50,236 nucleotides of DNA. It comes from Chryseobacterium oryzae. Lineage in GTDB: Bacteria > Bacteroidota > Bacteroidia > Flavobacteriales > Weeksellaceae. Made by a program: the position numbers and the translations under genes. Where the stretch lies: positions 1 through 50,236 of the forward strand of contig NZ_CP094531.1 in assembly GCF_022811665.1 (NCBI RefSeq), read 5' to 3'. This document shows positions 35,120 to 44,005 of the stretch, in pieces (the stretch's first letter is position 1; each line of letters begins with the position of its first letter). The notes under the pieces are model-generated. The model was not told where the DNA came from. It worked only from the letters and a program-made list of their open reading frames with translations, and searched no databases.

Positions 35120-36232
35120 TTATTTGGTTTCATTAAAGTTCAGAGTATAAGAAATTGATCGTCCTCCACCCATTTTATTAAAAACTCCAATATCAGAAAG
35201 ATGCTGCAAGTCCCTTGTTGCAGTGGCTTTTGAAGTTTTGTTGATGGAGATGTATTTTTTTGCCGTCATTCCTCCTTTAAAACCCTCTATGCCATATTCC
35301 AGCATTTTGTTGATGGCTTTTAATTCTCTTTCATTTAAGTCATTTTTATATTTATCGAAAAAATTAACTTTCTGTAGGGTAAACAAAACCACTTGTTTTG
35401 AATCTGCTAAAGCATTATTTAAAATACTAAAGAAGTATTTAATCCAATCTGTAATTTCTGCGTCTCGCTGTGCTTTTTTAAGCTCATTATAATATTGCTT
35501 TTTATTTTTCTCAATGGCTTTAGAAAGACTTATGAATACAGGAATTTCCAGTTTTTCGGCCAAAGATTTCTCAGCTAATGCACGACCTATACGTCCATTA
35601 CCATCTTCAAATGGATGTAAAGTTTCAAAATATAAATGTGAAATAGCCGATAAAATCATCGCCTCTCCTACTTTCCCAAAACTTTGTTCTGAAAAATTCT
35701 GATACCAGGTAAAAAATTGGGCTATCATTTCGGGTAGATCTTTCGATGGCGGAGCTTCATAGTGAACTTCAAAGTCTCCAAATTTTCCTGAGACCACCTG
35801 CATTGGTTCTGTTCCTGTTCTATATACTCCTGCAGCTATCCCTTTTTCATCAGCCATTAAAATTGAATGCCAATCTAGAAGTAACTTTTCTGTCAATGGT
35901 TTTGAATACGACTTTTGAACATCAATTATCAGTTGCGCAATGGCATTTGCTTTTCTATTTTTGGTTTTTACATGATAATCTTTAATTTCCAAATTAAACT
36001 TCAGCGATGACATTACGTCTTCCCGGCTAAAATACTCGCCCTCAATTTCGGATGTTTTTAAAGCTTCAGACAGCATAATTTCGGTAAAAATTTCCTGTTT
36101 TAATTCTTTACTTAAACTCAAAATCAAGCCATTTGCTTCTCCTAACTGTAGCGTAAAATCTTGGATTGAAGAAACAATTTCTGTAGAGTCAAAACTGAAA
36201 TTGGGAAATAATTTATTTTGCCAGATATACAT
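35120..36232 (-). CDS. Class II Fic-domain protein
   Basis: In this 370-residue protein an N-terminal DUF4172-like region contains TSEIEG (60-65), the [S/T]xxxE[G/N] inhibitory helix. The Fic motif HPFEDGNGRIGR (206-217) is complete. The C-terminus (about 300-370: MTAKKYISINKTSKATATRD) is a winged helix. Fic enzymes transfer AMP or other groups to protein hydroxyls. The winged helix fits self-repression through the duplicated operator just upstream (36236-36309). Confidence 0.92.
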   Translation of the reverse strand: MYIWQNKLFPNFSFDSTEIVSSIQDFTLQLGEANGLILSLSKELKQEIFTEIMLSEALKTSEIEGEYFSREDVMSSLKFNLEIKDYHVKTKNRKANAIAQLIIDVQKSYSKPLTEKLLLDWHSILMADEKGIAAGVYRTGTEPMQVVSGKFGDFEVHYEAPPSKDLPEMIAQFFTWYQNFSEQSFGKVGEAMILSAISHLYFETLHPFEDGNGRIGRALAEKSLAEKLEIPVFISLSKAIEKNKKQYYNELKKAQRDAEITDWIKYFFSILNNALADSKQVVLFTLQKVNFFDKYKNDLNERELKAINKMLEYGIEGFKGGMTAKKYISINKTSKATATRDLQHLSDIGVFNKMGGGRSISYTLNFNETK

Positions 36233-36235
36233 GAT

Positions 36236-36309
36236 GAGCCGATTATTATCATTATTTGGCTCAAATATAGCATTTTTTTTGAGCCGATTACAAAGTCTAT
36301 TTGGCTCAA
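36236..36309 (-). promoter_or_regulatory. Duplicated operator and promoter of the fic gene
   Basis: GAGCCGATTA at 36236-36245 and 36281-36290, and TTTGGCTCAA at 36255-36264 and 36300-36309, form two inverted GAGCC/GGCTC units with a 45-bp period. On the minus strand the promoter TTTG, 21 nt, TATATTTG lies within the array, so all four half-sites surround it. An unrelated single TTGGCTCAA lies at 30008-30016. Confidence 0.8.
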
Positions 36310-36715
36310 GGTAATGAATTGAGGAATGATCTAAAAAAAATTAATTGCTATTTAATAGAGAATATAATAACAATTAATTTTATTATCAATACTTTCTAAA
36401 TAATATACATATTATCTAAATCATACACAATATATTGTTTTATATATTTATAATCTTATTAGTATTTTTTTCTTTCAGCTTAAAACGGAGACATTATCCA
36501 GTTTTTTCTGGGAAAATTAAATGACTTGAAGAATTATTAAGTTACTGATTATCAGGTATTATATTTTATCTTCCCCTACATTTTTTATAAACAATCATTA
36601 TTTTTTTTATAAAATTAAAATAAATAATAAGATATTAGTATAATTAAGTGGCCAAAAATAAAAAGAGTAAATCCCTTTATTTACAGTAGATTAAAACAAT
36701 TTAAAATTCAAATTT
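36310..36715. other. AT-rich origin flank with one outlying iteron
   Basis: There is no gene. The stretch is very AT-rich, and a full iteron ACGGAGACATTATCC lies at 36485-36499. Position next to the iteron array suggests the melting region of the replication origin. Confidence 0.6.
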
Positions 36716-36835
36716 ACGGAGACATTATCCTAAATTACGGAGACAATATCTAAAAATTCGGAAATATTATCCAATAACTCGGAGACAATATCTTCCATTA
36801 CGGAAAAAATATCCTGAAATACGGAGACATTATCC
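36716..36835 (+). repeat. Six tandem 21-bp iterons (replication origin)
   Basis: Copies of ACGGAGACATTATCC or close variants start at 36716, 36737, 36758, 36779, 36800 and 36821, each exactly 21 bp apart, which is two helical turns. The last copy covers the stop codon of the rep gene (36830-36832). The tandem order and the neighbouring Rep_3 gene make this the Rep-binding part of the origin. Confidence 0.92.
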
Positions 36836-37849
36836 TTCAATATTTTCAATCAAAGCGAAAACAGCTTTTATGTAAGCTTCTCCCTTCACATCAACGTCAA
36901 TTTTGCGTTTCAAATGTTTCGACAGTTCATGGTAGCCTCGGACTTCATAAAGCTTTCTCATGATTCTTATTTGCTGGTCATCCAGTTCACGCTGTCTTTT
37001 TAGATATTTTAAAGCTCTGTCTATCTGTAATTCGTCTAGTGTAGGGAACTTCTGGTCTACGCCTACTGCATTTTGAGTATTATAAATCACAAAGTGATAA
37101 TGCCCTTCTTTATACGAATAATTGAAACTGATGTCGTTAAAATTATCTAAATCCGCTTTTACACGAACCAGGAAATCCCTTTCAAATCGGTAGTTTCCTT
37201 CGTATTTTGTCACGGGAATAGAAAGCTCCTTCAGCAGTTGAGCATATTCCTTAATCACTCCCCCATTCTTGTTGAACTTCACCAACCACATTAAAAACCT
37301 CAAAGTATTGCTGGTGGATGTATTGAACGATAAATCTTTTTTAATCGAATAATACTGGCTCATATTCAGCATGTGCTGCATCACGGCTTTATCCATTTTA
37401 AAGAAAATCTGTTTCTTGTTCCAGCTGGGTTCTAAAATAAACGGAACGGCTTTATAACCGTTAATGGTGTCGTCTTTCAATCTCAACCAGTTAATGTTCG
37501 TCATATTCACCAAAGCCTCTTGTATAGCCGAATTTTTCATCTTACGCTGCGGATTTAAGTCGGCGATTGAAACAGCAAAATCAACCACGCCCTGGTGCGC
37601 CCATCCTTCAAAATAGTCATCAAAAGTCAATTGCTTGTCCATAGGTGGATTTACAGGTGATTTGGGAGTGATAAACATCGCCTGCTCGTCTTTCACAGCA
37701 GAAAGAATCATCGTAATAATTCTTTGTTCAATGATAGACGTTTCCTGAGAAATAAGTACTTCCCTGAAATCATTTGAAATTAAAACCTTCTTTCGTTGCT
37801 TGGAGGTTAAAGTCTCTCTTTTTATCGGTGATTGTCCTTTTTTACTCAT
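36830..37849 (-). CDS. rep: Rep_3-family plasmid replication initiator
   Basis: This 339-residue protein has two winged-helix halves typical of RepA/RepB initiators: LISNDFREVLISQETSIIEQ, IADLNPQRKMKNSAIQEALV and, in the second half, SNTLRFLMWLVKFNKNGGVI. It binds iterons and opens the origin. Its ATG overlaps the end of the toprim gene by 8 nt (ATGAGTAA), and it is the last gene of the par-toprim-rep operon. The iteron array begins at its stop codon. The rep gene itself has no iteron copy, unlike the two genes before it. Confidence 0.93.
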   Translation of the reverse strand: MSKKGQSPIKRETLTSKQRKKVLISNDFREVLISQETSIIEQRIITMILSAVKDEQAMFITPKSPVNPPMDKQLTFDDYFEGWAHQGVVDFAVSIADLNPQRKMKNSAIQEALVNMTNINWLRLKDDTINGYKAVPFILEPSWNKKQIFFKMDKAVMQHMLNMSQYYSIKKDLSFNTSTSNTLRFLMWLVKFNKNGGVIKEYAQLLKELSIPVTKYEGNYRFERDFLVRVKADLDNFNDISFNYSYKEGHYHFVIYNTQNAVGVDQKFPTLDELQIDRALKYLKRQRELDDQQIRIMRKLYEVRGYHELSKHLKRKIDVDVKGEAYIKAVFALIENIEG

Positions 37850-39086
37850 GTGACAGGCGTTTTTGTTGAATGAGATCTTCGTTGAAATCCTTGTTTAAAG
37901 GCTGATGAACGGTGATAAATTCATCAAGCTTCCAAATCTTTAAAAGCAAACCTACGAAAAATTGAATGGAATCTTTCGTGTTGCCAATGACGAAGATAAA
38001 TTTAGTTTTATTTTGGGATAATGTCTCCGTGAAGTAGGTCATTTCCAAATCCTTATTGTTTAAGTTTTCGGAAACATTATCCAGTTTTTTGAAAAACTGT
38101 TTCAATACATTCCAGTTTTTCGGGGTTACGGAGACAATATCCAAAATTATCGTCTCTGTAGTTTTTCGTATTTGTTCAACTTCATCAATAAATGAAGCTG
38201 CTATATTTAAATTAAAATAAGCACCGGAAACATCATTGTCATTCCCTAAAACAAGCTTCTGGAAAGAGTTTCCCATAAAGTACGCATGAATAAGTTTTGC
38301 TTTATTAAAACTAAGCTCTCCATTAGAAGAACAGTACTGAGTATTTTTGGGTTGGAACAATTCGTAGAAACTAATAGCATCGAAAATACTTTCAAAAACG
38401 GATAATGTCTCCGTAAATTTCGGTTTTTCTGAAAAAGTGAATCCTATGGAGTTCTTACTGTTCGCATCAAACCATTTCTTGTTAAAATAGCTACCTCTTC
38501 CCGTAAACACTCTGTGAATGCCTACAACAGCGTTTTCTATATCTTTTACAAAGTACGATAAGCTTAAGTGATTATCTTTTTTGTAGCTAAAAAAAGTTTT
38601 TTTAAAAATTCCGGAAAGAAAACTACTGTCATCAAATTTCCTGTGCTCTTTCAAATAACCAAAATGAACATCTATTTTTTGGATAATGTCTCCGTCAACT
38701 TCATAATCTGAAACTTCTACCGCCTGCGAGGAAGCCGCAAAATAGATCTCAGAAGGCTTTTGCGGTTTAAATTCTTCGTTTCCACCTAAAAACAAACGCA
38801 ATTCACGATTAATTTCTCCTGGTAATGCGGAGGTATTATTTAAAATCCTTTTTTTTATAAACTGGATAATGTCTCCGCTATCCTGATTCATAATCGAATA
38901 ATACATCTTAACGCCGGACCTTTCATGATGAAAAAAACGGATAATGTCTCCGTGACTTCCATTTTGCTCAAGCACATACGCTTTTTTATACTTGTCAAAA
39001 CTGTACAGGCTTCCCATTTTGAACAGAAAATACTGCTCAATATCCACTTCTCTCTTAATTCTGTCCCAGTCTAAGGTATAATTCAT
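37842..39086 (-). CDS. Toprim-domain primase-like protein carrying iterons in its coding sequence
   Basis: This 414-residue protein has a DUF3991/primase-like N-terminal part and a Toprim domain (about 220-310) with SVFESIFDAISFYELF (catalytic Glu region) and LGNDNDVSG (the DxD-like pair). It may help prime plasmid DNA. Seven iteron copies lie inside the gene, in both directions. They are translated as GDII (three times), TETLS (twice) and forms of LDIVS or LDNVS. The protein has evidently been shaped around the sites. It stops one base before the preceding parB-like gene's end coordinate and overlaps rep. Confidence 0.85.
   Translation of the reverse strand: MNYTLDWDRIKREVDIEQYFLFKMGSLYSFDKYKKAYVLEQNGSHGDIIRFFHHERSGVKMYYSIMNQDSGDIIQFIKKRILNNTSALPGEINRELRLFLGGNEEFKPQKPSEIYFAASSQAVEVSDYEVDGDIIQKIDVHFGYLKEHRKFDDSSFLSGIFKKTFFSYKKDNHLSLSYFVKDIENAVVGIHRVFTGRGSYFNKKWFDANSKNSIGFTFSEKPKFTETLSVFESIFDAISFYELFQPKNTQYCSSNGELSFNKAKLIHAYFMGNSFQKLVLGNDNDVSGAYFNLNIAASFIDEVEQIRKTTETIILDIVSVTPKNWNVLKQFFKKLDNVSENLNNKDLEMTYFTETLSQNKTKFIFVIGNTKDSIQFFVGLLLKIWKLDEFITVHQPLNKDFNEDLIQQKRLSHE
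38016..38953. repeat. Seven iteron copies inside the toprim gene
   Basis: Sites in the orientation GGATAATGTCTCCG lie at 38016, 38400, 38681, 38864 and 38939. Sites in the orientation CGGAGACA(T/A)TATCC, or with one or two changes, lie at 38068 and 38128. Each is 15 bp and most match the array consensus exactly. Two further copies lie in the parB-like gene at 39155-39169 and 39784-39798. Confidence 0.9.
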
Positions 39087-39878
39087 TTAAGAATCCGATT
39101 TTGATTTTCTTCCTCTCAGTTTTTCGTCTTCTCTGATATAATCAGGTCTGGATTGGATTTTGTCTCCGTATTTTTTCTTAAGCTTTTGAATTGCTTCCTC
39201 CAACAAATCCCAATCTTTGTAATACAAATCACCGCCAACAACTTTGTTGTACGTAACATCTTTTACAAAATCGAAATATTCTCCAGGAATATAAACAGTC
39301 GTGGTCATCCCGTAAACTTCATCAGAATTACGTTTTCTACCGCCTTTTTTATTTTTTTCCTGCTCACGGATGAGATCCGGTCTTGGAATAATGTTTTTAT
39401 GTGATGGAATTAATAAATCCATTGCTTCCACAAAAGCTTCAGACTGGTTGTAAAAAATCAATCTTTCTTCCGTCGCTTTATAGAATACTAAATCTTTCAG
39501 AAACTCAAGAGAATCAGCTTTTAAGAATATTGTAAACGATCTTTTGGTTTGATTGACGGTGATTTGCTTAGCATACGACGTTTTATTGGTCTGTGCGGTA
39601 GCCAACGCAGCTCTTGCTTCTAAAATCTCTTTTTTAACCGGTCTTTTCTTCTCAACTAGCTTTTTGATTTCACTTACAGTTTCTTTTTCAACTTCGACAA
39701 GCTTCTCTTCTACATTCTTTTCATCTGTCTTTGGTTCTTCTGCTGCTTGTTTTTCTTCTACAACTTGTTTTACGTCATCTTCTACGGAGACAATATCCAC
39801 TTTTTCATCATCTGCAGACTTCAACTCCTCTTCTTTTTGTTTTAAACTTTTAAAGTTTTTAAACAGATTGGCTTTCAT
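39087..39878 (-). CDS. ParB-like partner with internal duplication
   Basis: This 263-residue protein has an acidic, low-complexity N-terminal half (1-110, KQVVEEKQAAEEPKTDEKNV) followed by two related units (about 113-185 and 190-262). Each unit has a strand, then EF(L/V)KDV or EFLKDL, an aromatic segment, and ends RPD.IRE.EK..GRK. It overlaps parA by 20 nt. It is probably the centromere-binding adaptor of ParA. Two iteron-like copies lie within it. No classical ParB motif is present. Confidence 0.7.
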   Translation of the reverse strand: MKANLFKNFKSLKQKEEELKSADDEKVDIVSVEDDVKQVVEEKQAAEEPKTDEKNVEEKLVEVEKETVSEIKKLVEKKRPVKKEILEARAALATAQTNKTSYAKQITVNQTKRSFTIFLKADSLEFLKDLVFYKATEERLIFYNQSEAFVEAMDLLIPSHKNIIPRPDLIREQEKNKKGGRKRNSDEVYGMTTTVYIPGEYFDFVKDVTYNKVVGGDLYYKDWDLLEEAIQKLKKKYGDKIQSRPDYIREDEKLRGRKSKSDS

Positions 39879-40641
39879 ACGTCTTAATTTTAGATTTAAT
39901 CTCTTTTACTAAATTTTTATAATCTTCCGCGGCTCTACTGCTGGAATTTACCTGGAAGATATTCTTTCCTTCCTGTTTAGCTTTCTCAATGTTCATATCC
40001 TGGCGAATAAAAGTTTTGAAAAAATACTCGCTAGCTCCTGCTTCCTGTTTGATCATTTCGCTGTATTTTCTAAAGTTTACAGTATTGGTCAAAACTTTAT
40101 TGAAGAAGAATCCCAAAAACTCCAGGCTAGGATTGTGTTTTTCTTTAATATTTAAAAACGCTGGCAGAAGGTTATCAATTCCGGCAAAAGAATACTGTTC
40201 GGCTTCAATCGGGGACATTACATAATCAGAGGTACAAAGCGCCATCTCTCCTAAAGTCAGCTTTTTCATCAATGGACGCGGCGGACAGTCGATTAAAACA
40301 TAATCGAAAGGCATCTGTTCCAAAAGATTTGATAGATTATTCTTCAGCGTATCTCTGCTGTAGCTTTCTTCCTCCTCCAATAAAGCATCACCTGCAAGAA
40401 TGTAGACGTTTGAACTCCCATGATGTTTTAGTCTGAATTCTCCGGTGTTATCCAGAAAGTTTTTAACGGTATAGGGATAGTCATCTTCAATTCCATACCC
40501 CATAGAAAGGTTTTTCTGACTGTCAAAGTCAATTAAAAGTACGTTGACGCCTTTTTTCTTGGCTAAAGCTGCACCAACGTGAATGGCCGTAGTAGTCTTC
40601 CCTACTCCACCTTTCTGTGTAATGATTGAAATAATAGACAT
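39859..40641 (-). CDS. parA: ParA-type partition ATPase
   Basis: From the ATG at 40641 (MSIISIITQKGGVGKTTTA, deviant Walker A) the protein is 260 residues. VLIDFDSQ and VLIDCPP (Walker A' and B) follow. A longer frame starting at 40665 would run through the -7 box, so 40641 is preferred. ParA drives plasmid segregation with a centromere-binding partner, here the gene that overlaps it. First gene of the replication operon. Confidence 0.93.
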   Translation of the reverse strand: MSIISIITQKGGVGKTTTAIHVGAALAKKKGVNVLLIDFDSQKNLSMGYGIEDDYPYTVKNFLDNTGEFRLKHHGSSNVYILAGDALLEEEESYSRDTLKNNLSNLLEQMPFDYVLIDCPPRPLMKKLTLGEMALCTSDYVMSPIEAEQYSFAGIDNLLPAFLNIKEKHNPSLEFLGFFFNKVLTNTVNFRKYSEMIKQEAGASEYFFKTFIRQDMNIEKAKQEGKNIFQVNSSSRAAEDYKNLVKEIKSKIKTYESQSV

Positions 40642-40662
40642 AAACAAATAGTTTAGATATTT

Positions 40663-40693
40663 CAAATCTACAAAACATTATCCGTAAACGCAA
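40663..40693 (-). promoter_or_regulatory. Promoter of the par-rep operon with an embedded iteron core
   Basis: On the minus strand TTG (40693-40691), 20 nt, TAGATTTG (40670-40663), then the parA ATG at 40641. Between the boxes the plus strand reads ACATTATCC (40675-40683), nine bases of the iteron core. Rep binding here would give autoregulation. Confidence 0.7.
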
Positions 40694-41239
40694 TAAAAAC
40701 ATATTTAAATTTAAATAATTATATTACATATAATATTTGGTATATTACAACATTTTATTATTTTATAAATTCTTAATTAGATAATATATTAATTAAAATT
40801 AATTTTTGAAATACATTATTGTTTATATTTTTACATTTGAAATTTACTACGGATATCAATGTAAATTATAAAATATAAGAAATCTTATAATCCTATTAAT
40901 ATAAACATTTTATAGAGTTATTAAAATATATTATTTTTTATATTTTTAAATATTTATAACAAAACTTAAACATAAAACTTAATAATTATACTTGATTATT
41001 ACAATATATTATTTTTAATATTTTTGAATTAATTATAATTATTAATAAATTACACTTTTAAAAATAATTACTACATTTGCATCATAGTCACATCAGCCGT
41101 TGATATTCACCAACATTTTGTTATGCTGATTAAGTTTAAAATTCATTAAACTGCTATCCGAAAAAACTTTAACCGATATAAGATTTGTTATTAAACGAAT
41201 CTCAAAATTTAGTATCACCAAAACTAAAATTATATTTTT
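40694..41239. other. AT-rich gap with three 27-bp repeats, candidate partition site
   Basis: There is no gene. Three 27-bp copies lie at 40810-40836, 40925-40951 and 41003-41029, each beginning AATA(T/C)ATTATT. The last two agree at 25 of 27 positions and the first differs from the second at 3. A -7 box TACATTTG at 41072-41079 may serve the GNAT gene. Position next to parA suggests parS, but AT-richness makes chance similarity a concern. Confidence 0.5.
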
Positions 41240-41809
41240 ATGATTGTTGGCACCGCCAAAGAAAGAGATATTGCAATTGATATTTTATGCAAGTCTTTTT
41301 ACAATATTTTAATTCCGAACTCCATCAATTTCGTGGTAAGCGAAAAAGGCAACCGGTACAAAAAATTAAAAGCATTAATGTCATATCAGGTAGACTTAAC
41401 TCTTCTTTATGGCAAATTTTTTCTGAATGAAAATCGAACCGGAGTGATTTTGTATCTCGATAATCCTCGTCAAAGCTTAAAAAGATTCTTTTTGGAATTA
41501 AAACTTGTTTTTAAATGTATTGGAATTACCAATGTTTTTAAAGTACTCAAAAGGGAAAATCTTCTCAAAAAAAACCATCCAGATCATTCATACATTCACC
41601 TATGGTTAATGGGAGTACTGCCGGAACTTCAAGGAAAAGGAATTGGCACAAAACTTCTTAATGAATCTTTACAAGAATTTCAAGACGACTGCTTATTTGT
41701 GGAAACCACAACTCCAGAAAATTTAAAGTTCTACCAGAAAAACGGCTTTAGCATTTTCTACGAAACCCACCAACTCGATTATCCATTATATTTTTTGAAA
41801 AATGTTTAA
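41240..41809 (+). CDS. GNAT-family N-acetyltransferase
   Basis: This 189-residue protein carries the acetyl-CoA loop motif LMGVLPELQGKGIGTKLL (about 130-147), and LKFYQKNGF is the usual end of the fold. The N-terminal part is less typical, with a basic, hydrophobic segment (RFFLELKLVFKCIG). The substrate cannot be told. Its stop overlaps the ATG of the membrane regulator gene at 41802, so the two form an operon. Confidence 0.88.
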   Translation: MIVGTAKERDIAIDILCKSFYNILIPNSINFVVSEKGNRYKKLKALMSYQVDLTLLYGKFFLNENRTGVILYLDNPRQSLKRFFLELKLVFKCIGITNVFKVLKRENLLKKNHPDHSYIHLWLMGVLPELQGKGIGTKLLNESLQEFQDDCLFVETTTPENLKFYQKNGFSIFYETHQLDYPLYFLKNV

Positions 41810-42700
41810 TACAGAAATTTTCCCATCTACTTTTATTTACATCATTCTTTTTACGGTTTTATTATTGTTGGAGCTATAAATCTGATTCAAAAATGGAACA
41901 AAACTGACAGAAACTACTATTTAAAATATACTGCTCTATGGCTCTCTGGTCTTACCTACAATTTGATAGAAGGCTTACTTCCTGATAAAAACTTCCCAAT
42001 TGGAATTCTTCCTCAAAATATCATCGCCTGGACAGTAGGAATTGTAGTCGCCTATCATTTTTTAGTGTTTCTGAAAACTGAATACCATGTAGAATTTCAT
42101 AAAAAAGATATTCCGCTGAACGCAATTGGGATGGTTGCGCTATTACTTTTTGTTCTGCTTTTTATACTTCCTTACACCATTACAAAATCAATCGAACAGT
42201 CTAGAGTTTTTTTTGTAGCGTTCTTTCTAATTGCGCTCTTCATTGCGAATCTATTTTTTGTAAGACAACTGTACTACAGAATGAAAAAAGAAAAGAACAT
42301 GTTTCTAAAAACTCATTCATTCAATGGAATCATGGGTTTTGCCGGACTTTTCTCTTTGCCTTTCACCATATTGGCTTTTGGAGATAATCAGCTAATTGAA
42401 CAAACGGCATTCAGTTTTGGATTTTTTGCGGTATCGATTGATTATTTCTTTTACTATAAAAGAAAGGAGGAGTTCAAGAAAACTGTTTCATTTGAAAGCC
42501 TAACAAATAGGGAAGGGGAAATCTTGAAAATAATGCTGGAAAATCCGGAATTAAAATATGCGCAACTCAGCGATATGCTTAATATTTCTGAAAAAACCCT
42601 TTCGACTCATCTTTCCAATATTTACAAGAAAACAGATCTCAACAGTAAAAAAGATATTGAGGAGTTAAGCGAAAGTTTCAGAAGGTCTGTTGTAGCTTAA
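41802..42700 (+). pseudogene. Membrane LuxR-type regulator, frameshifted near its start
   Basis: From ATG 41802 the frame reads MFNTEIFPSTFIYIILFTVL, then ends at a stop near 41879. In the next frame it continues IIVGAINLIQKWNKTDRNYY and runs unbroken to 42700. One T is missing in the run near 41856-41862 (GTTTTATT where GTTTTTATT restores the frame). The product would have several membrane helices and a C-terminal LuxR HTH (about residues 240-290: LTNREGEILKIMLENPE, LSDMLNISEKTLSTHLSNIY). Either inactivated, or a sequencing error. Confidence 0.8.
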
Positions 42701-42799
42701 AATTGAAATTCTTCAAAAGTTCTATCAGAAAAGGTTCTAAAGCAGAAACAAATTAACAACGTTAATAATCAACATTTTAAAACAGCTAAGTGTACATCC

Positions 42800-44005
42800 T
42801 TAGCAAAATAAGTCACTATTTAAGTATCTGTTATTCGTTATTTTTTGAGGCACAATAGGATGATTTTGGTTTATACTATATAATAGATATGTCGACAGTA
42901 AATAATTTTGAACTTCCAAACTGGTATCTATTACATTCCTTATATCGAAAGCTTCACTATCATCTGACAGGAACAAATTTAAAGGTGTAACAAACTTTCT
43001 CTTTAACTTCTTCGAAATTTTTCCGATTTCGGGAAGCTTAGCTAGTTGTTCAAAAGTTGTGTAAGGAAGCAGTTTAATAATTAGACTCTCAGTTTCATCA
43101 TTCTTTGCATCTTTGTCTTCCATAGCGAATACATTAATCTTATTTCCATTTTCAACCGATGTTGATTGTTTAAAATTATTAGTCAAAAACTCTTCAAAGC
43201 GAACCCAAAAATCAAAATTTTCGGGAATAGTTTTAATTAGCAAACCACTACTGATCTTGTGGGACGTATAAATTTTGATTTGAGGTTCATTAATAAATTT
43301 TTCTGGAACTTTCTGTAAAGTTTTATAAATGAATGACCTGATCTTATCATATTGATAGCTATTCTTGTATAGCCATTTTTTATCACAAAATTTCAATAAA
43401 GAATCAACAGAGGATGTGATATTTATATTACGATAATCAAAATCTCCACTTTGCTCAGTAATAATAAATTTTAGTCCCAATTCTGTTGAAATAGCAGGAT
43501 AGAAAATAGTTGAAACAGAATTTTCTTCATATCCCATTCCCGAAGTAATCCCATCACAAATAGAGTAAACTAAAGGAATTTTACAGCTAGAATTAGATAA
43601 TAGCTTCAAAATATCTTCATTTAAAAAACCGCTGAAAATTACGAGAAACTTTTCATCTAAATTTCTTGTATTTTTAAACTTGAAAAATAAGATTTCTGAA
43701 TTCTCTAGAAGTTTAATTTTTACTTCAAAAGTAATCTGAAAATCAACATCACTGCATTTCATTTCATTGATAACAGTGCTTTTGTCAAGGTAAGACATAT
43801 CACTATGAATAAAAACTTTCGGTTCAAAGCCAATCTCGGGAAGATTTGCAGAATTAATATAATACAAATCCGAGAAATCATATCCACAGCTTGGATAATA
43901 AACATTATATCCTTCTTCCAGTACTTCGAAAAATTCTTTTAGAAATGAATCATGATTATCACTTAATAACTTTTTCTCAAGCAGGTTTTTAAAATATTTT
44001 TTCAT
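42800..44005 (-). CDS. Unknown protein, second gene of a two-gene unit
   Basis: In this 401-residue protein the N-terminal NVYYPSCGYDFSDLYYIN resembles the YYPxxGxD start of some Bacteroidota accessory proteins. The rest is mixed alpha/beta with no catalytic motif I can name (SICDGITSGMGYEENSVSTI is a possible loop). It overlaps the upstream gene by 17 nt. A small hairpin GCTAAG/CTTAGC (42785-42790, 42799-42804) covers the stop codon. Confidence 0.65.
   Translation of the reverse strand: MKKYFKNLLEKKLLSDNHDSFLKEFFEVLEEGYNVYYPSCGYDFSDLYYINSANLPEIGFEPKVFIHSDMSYLDKSTVINEMKCSDVDFQITFEVKIKLLENSEILFFKFKNTRNLDEKFLVIFSGFLNEDILKLLSNSSCKIPLVYSICDGITSGMGYEENSVSTIFYPAISTELGLKFIITEQSGDFDYRNINITSSVDSLLKFCDKKWLYKNSYQYDKIRSFIYKTLQKVPEKFINEPQIKIYTSHKISSGLLIKTIPENFDFWVRFEEFLTNNFKQSTSVENGNKINVFAMEDKDAKNDETESLIIKLLPYTTFEQLAKLPEIGKISKKLKRKFVTPLNLFLSDDSEAFDIRNVIDTSLEVQNYLLSTYLLYSINQNHPIVPQKITNNRYLNSDLFC

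Noticed and set aside
36716..36835. Tandem repeats as a CRISPR array
   Set aside because: The period is 21 bp with no unique spacers of CRISPR length and no cas genes; they fit replication iterons.
40642..40665. Longer parA start at 40665
   Set aside because: It would run through the -7 box of the operon; the ATG at 40641 gives the usual ParA N-terminus.
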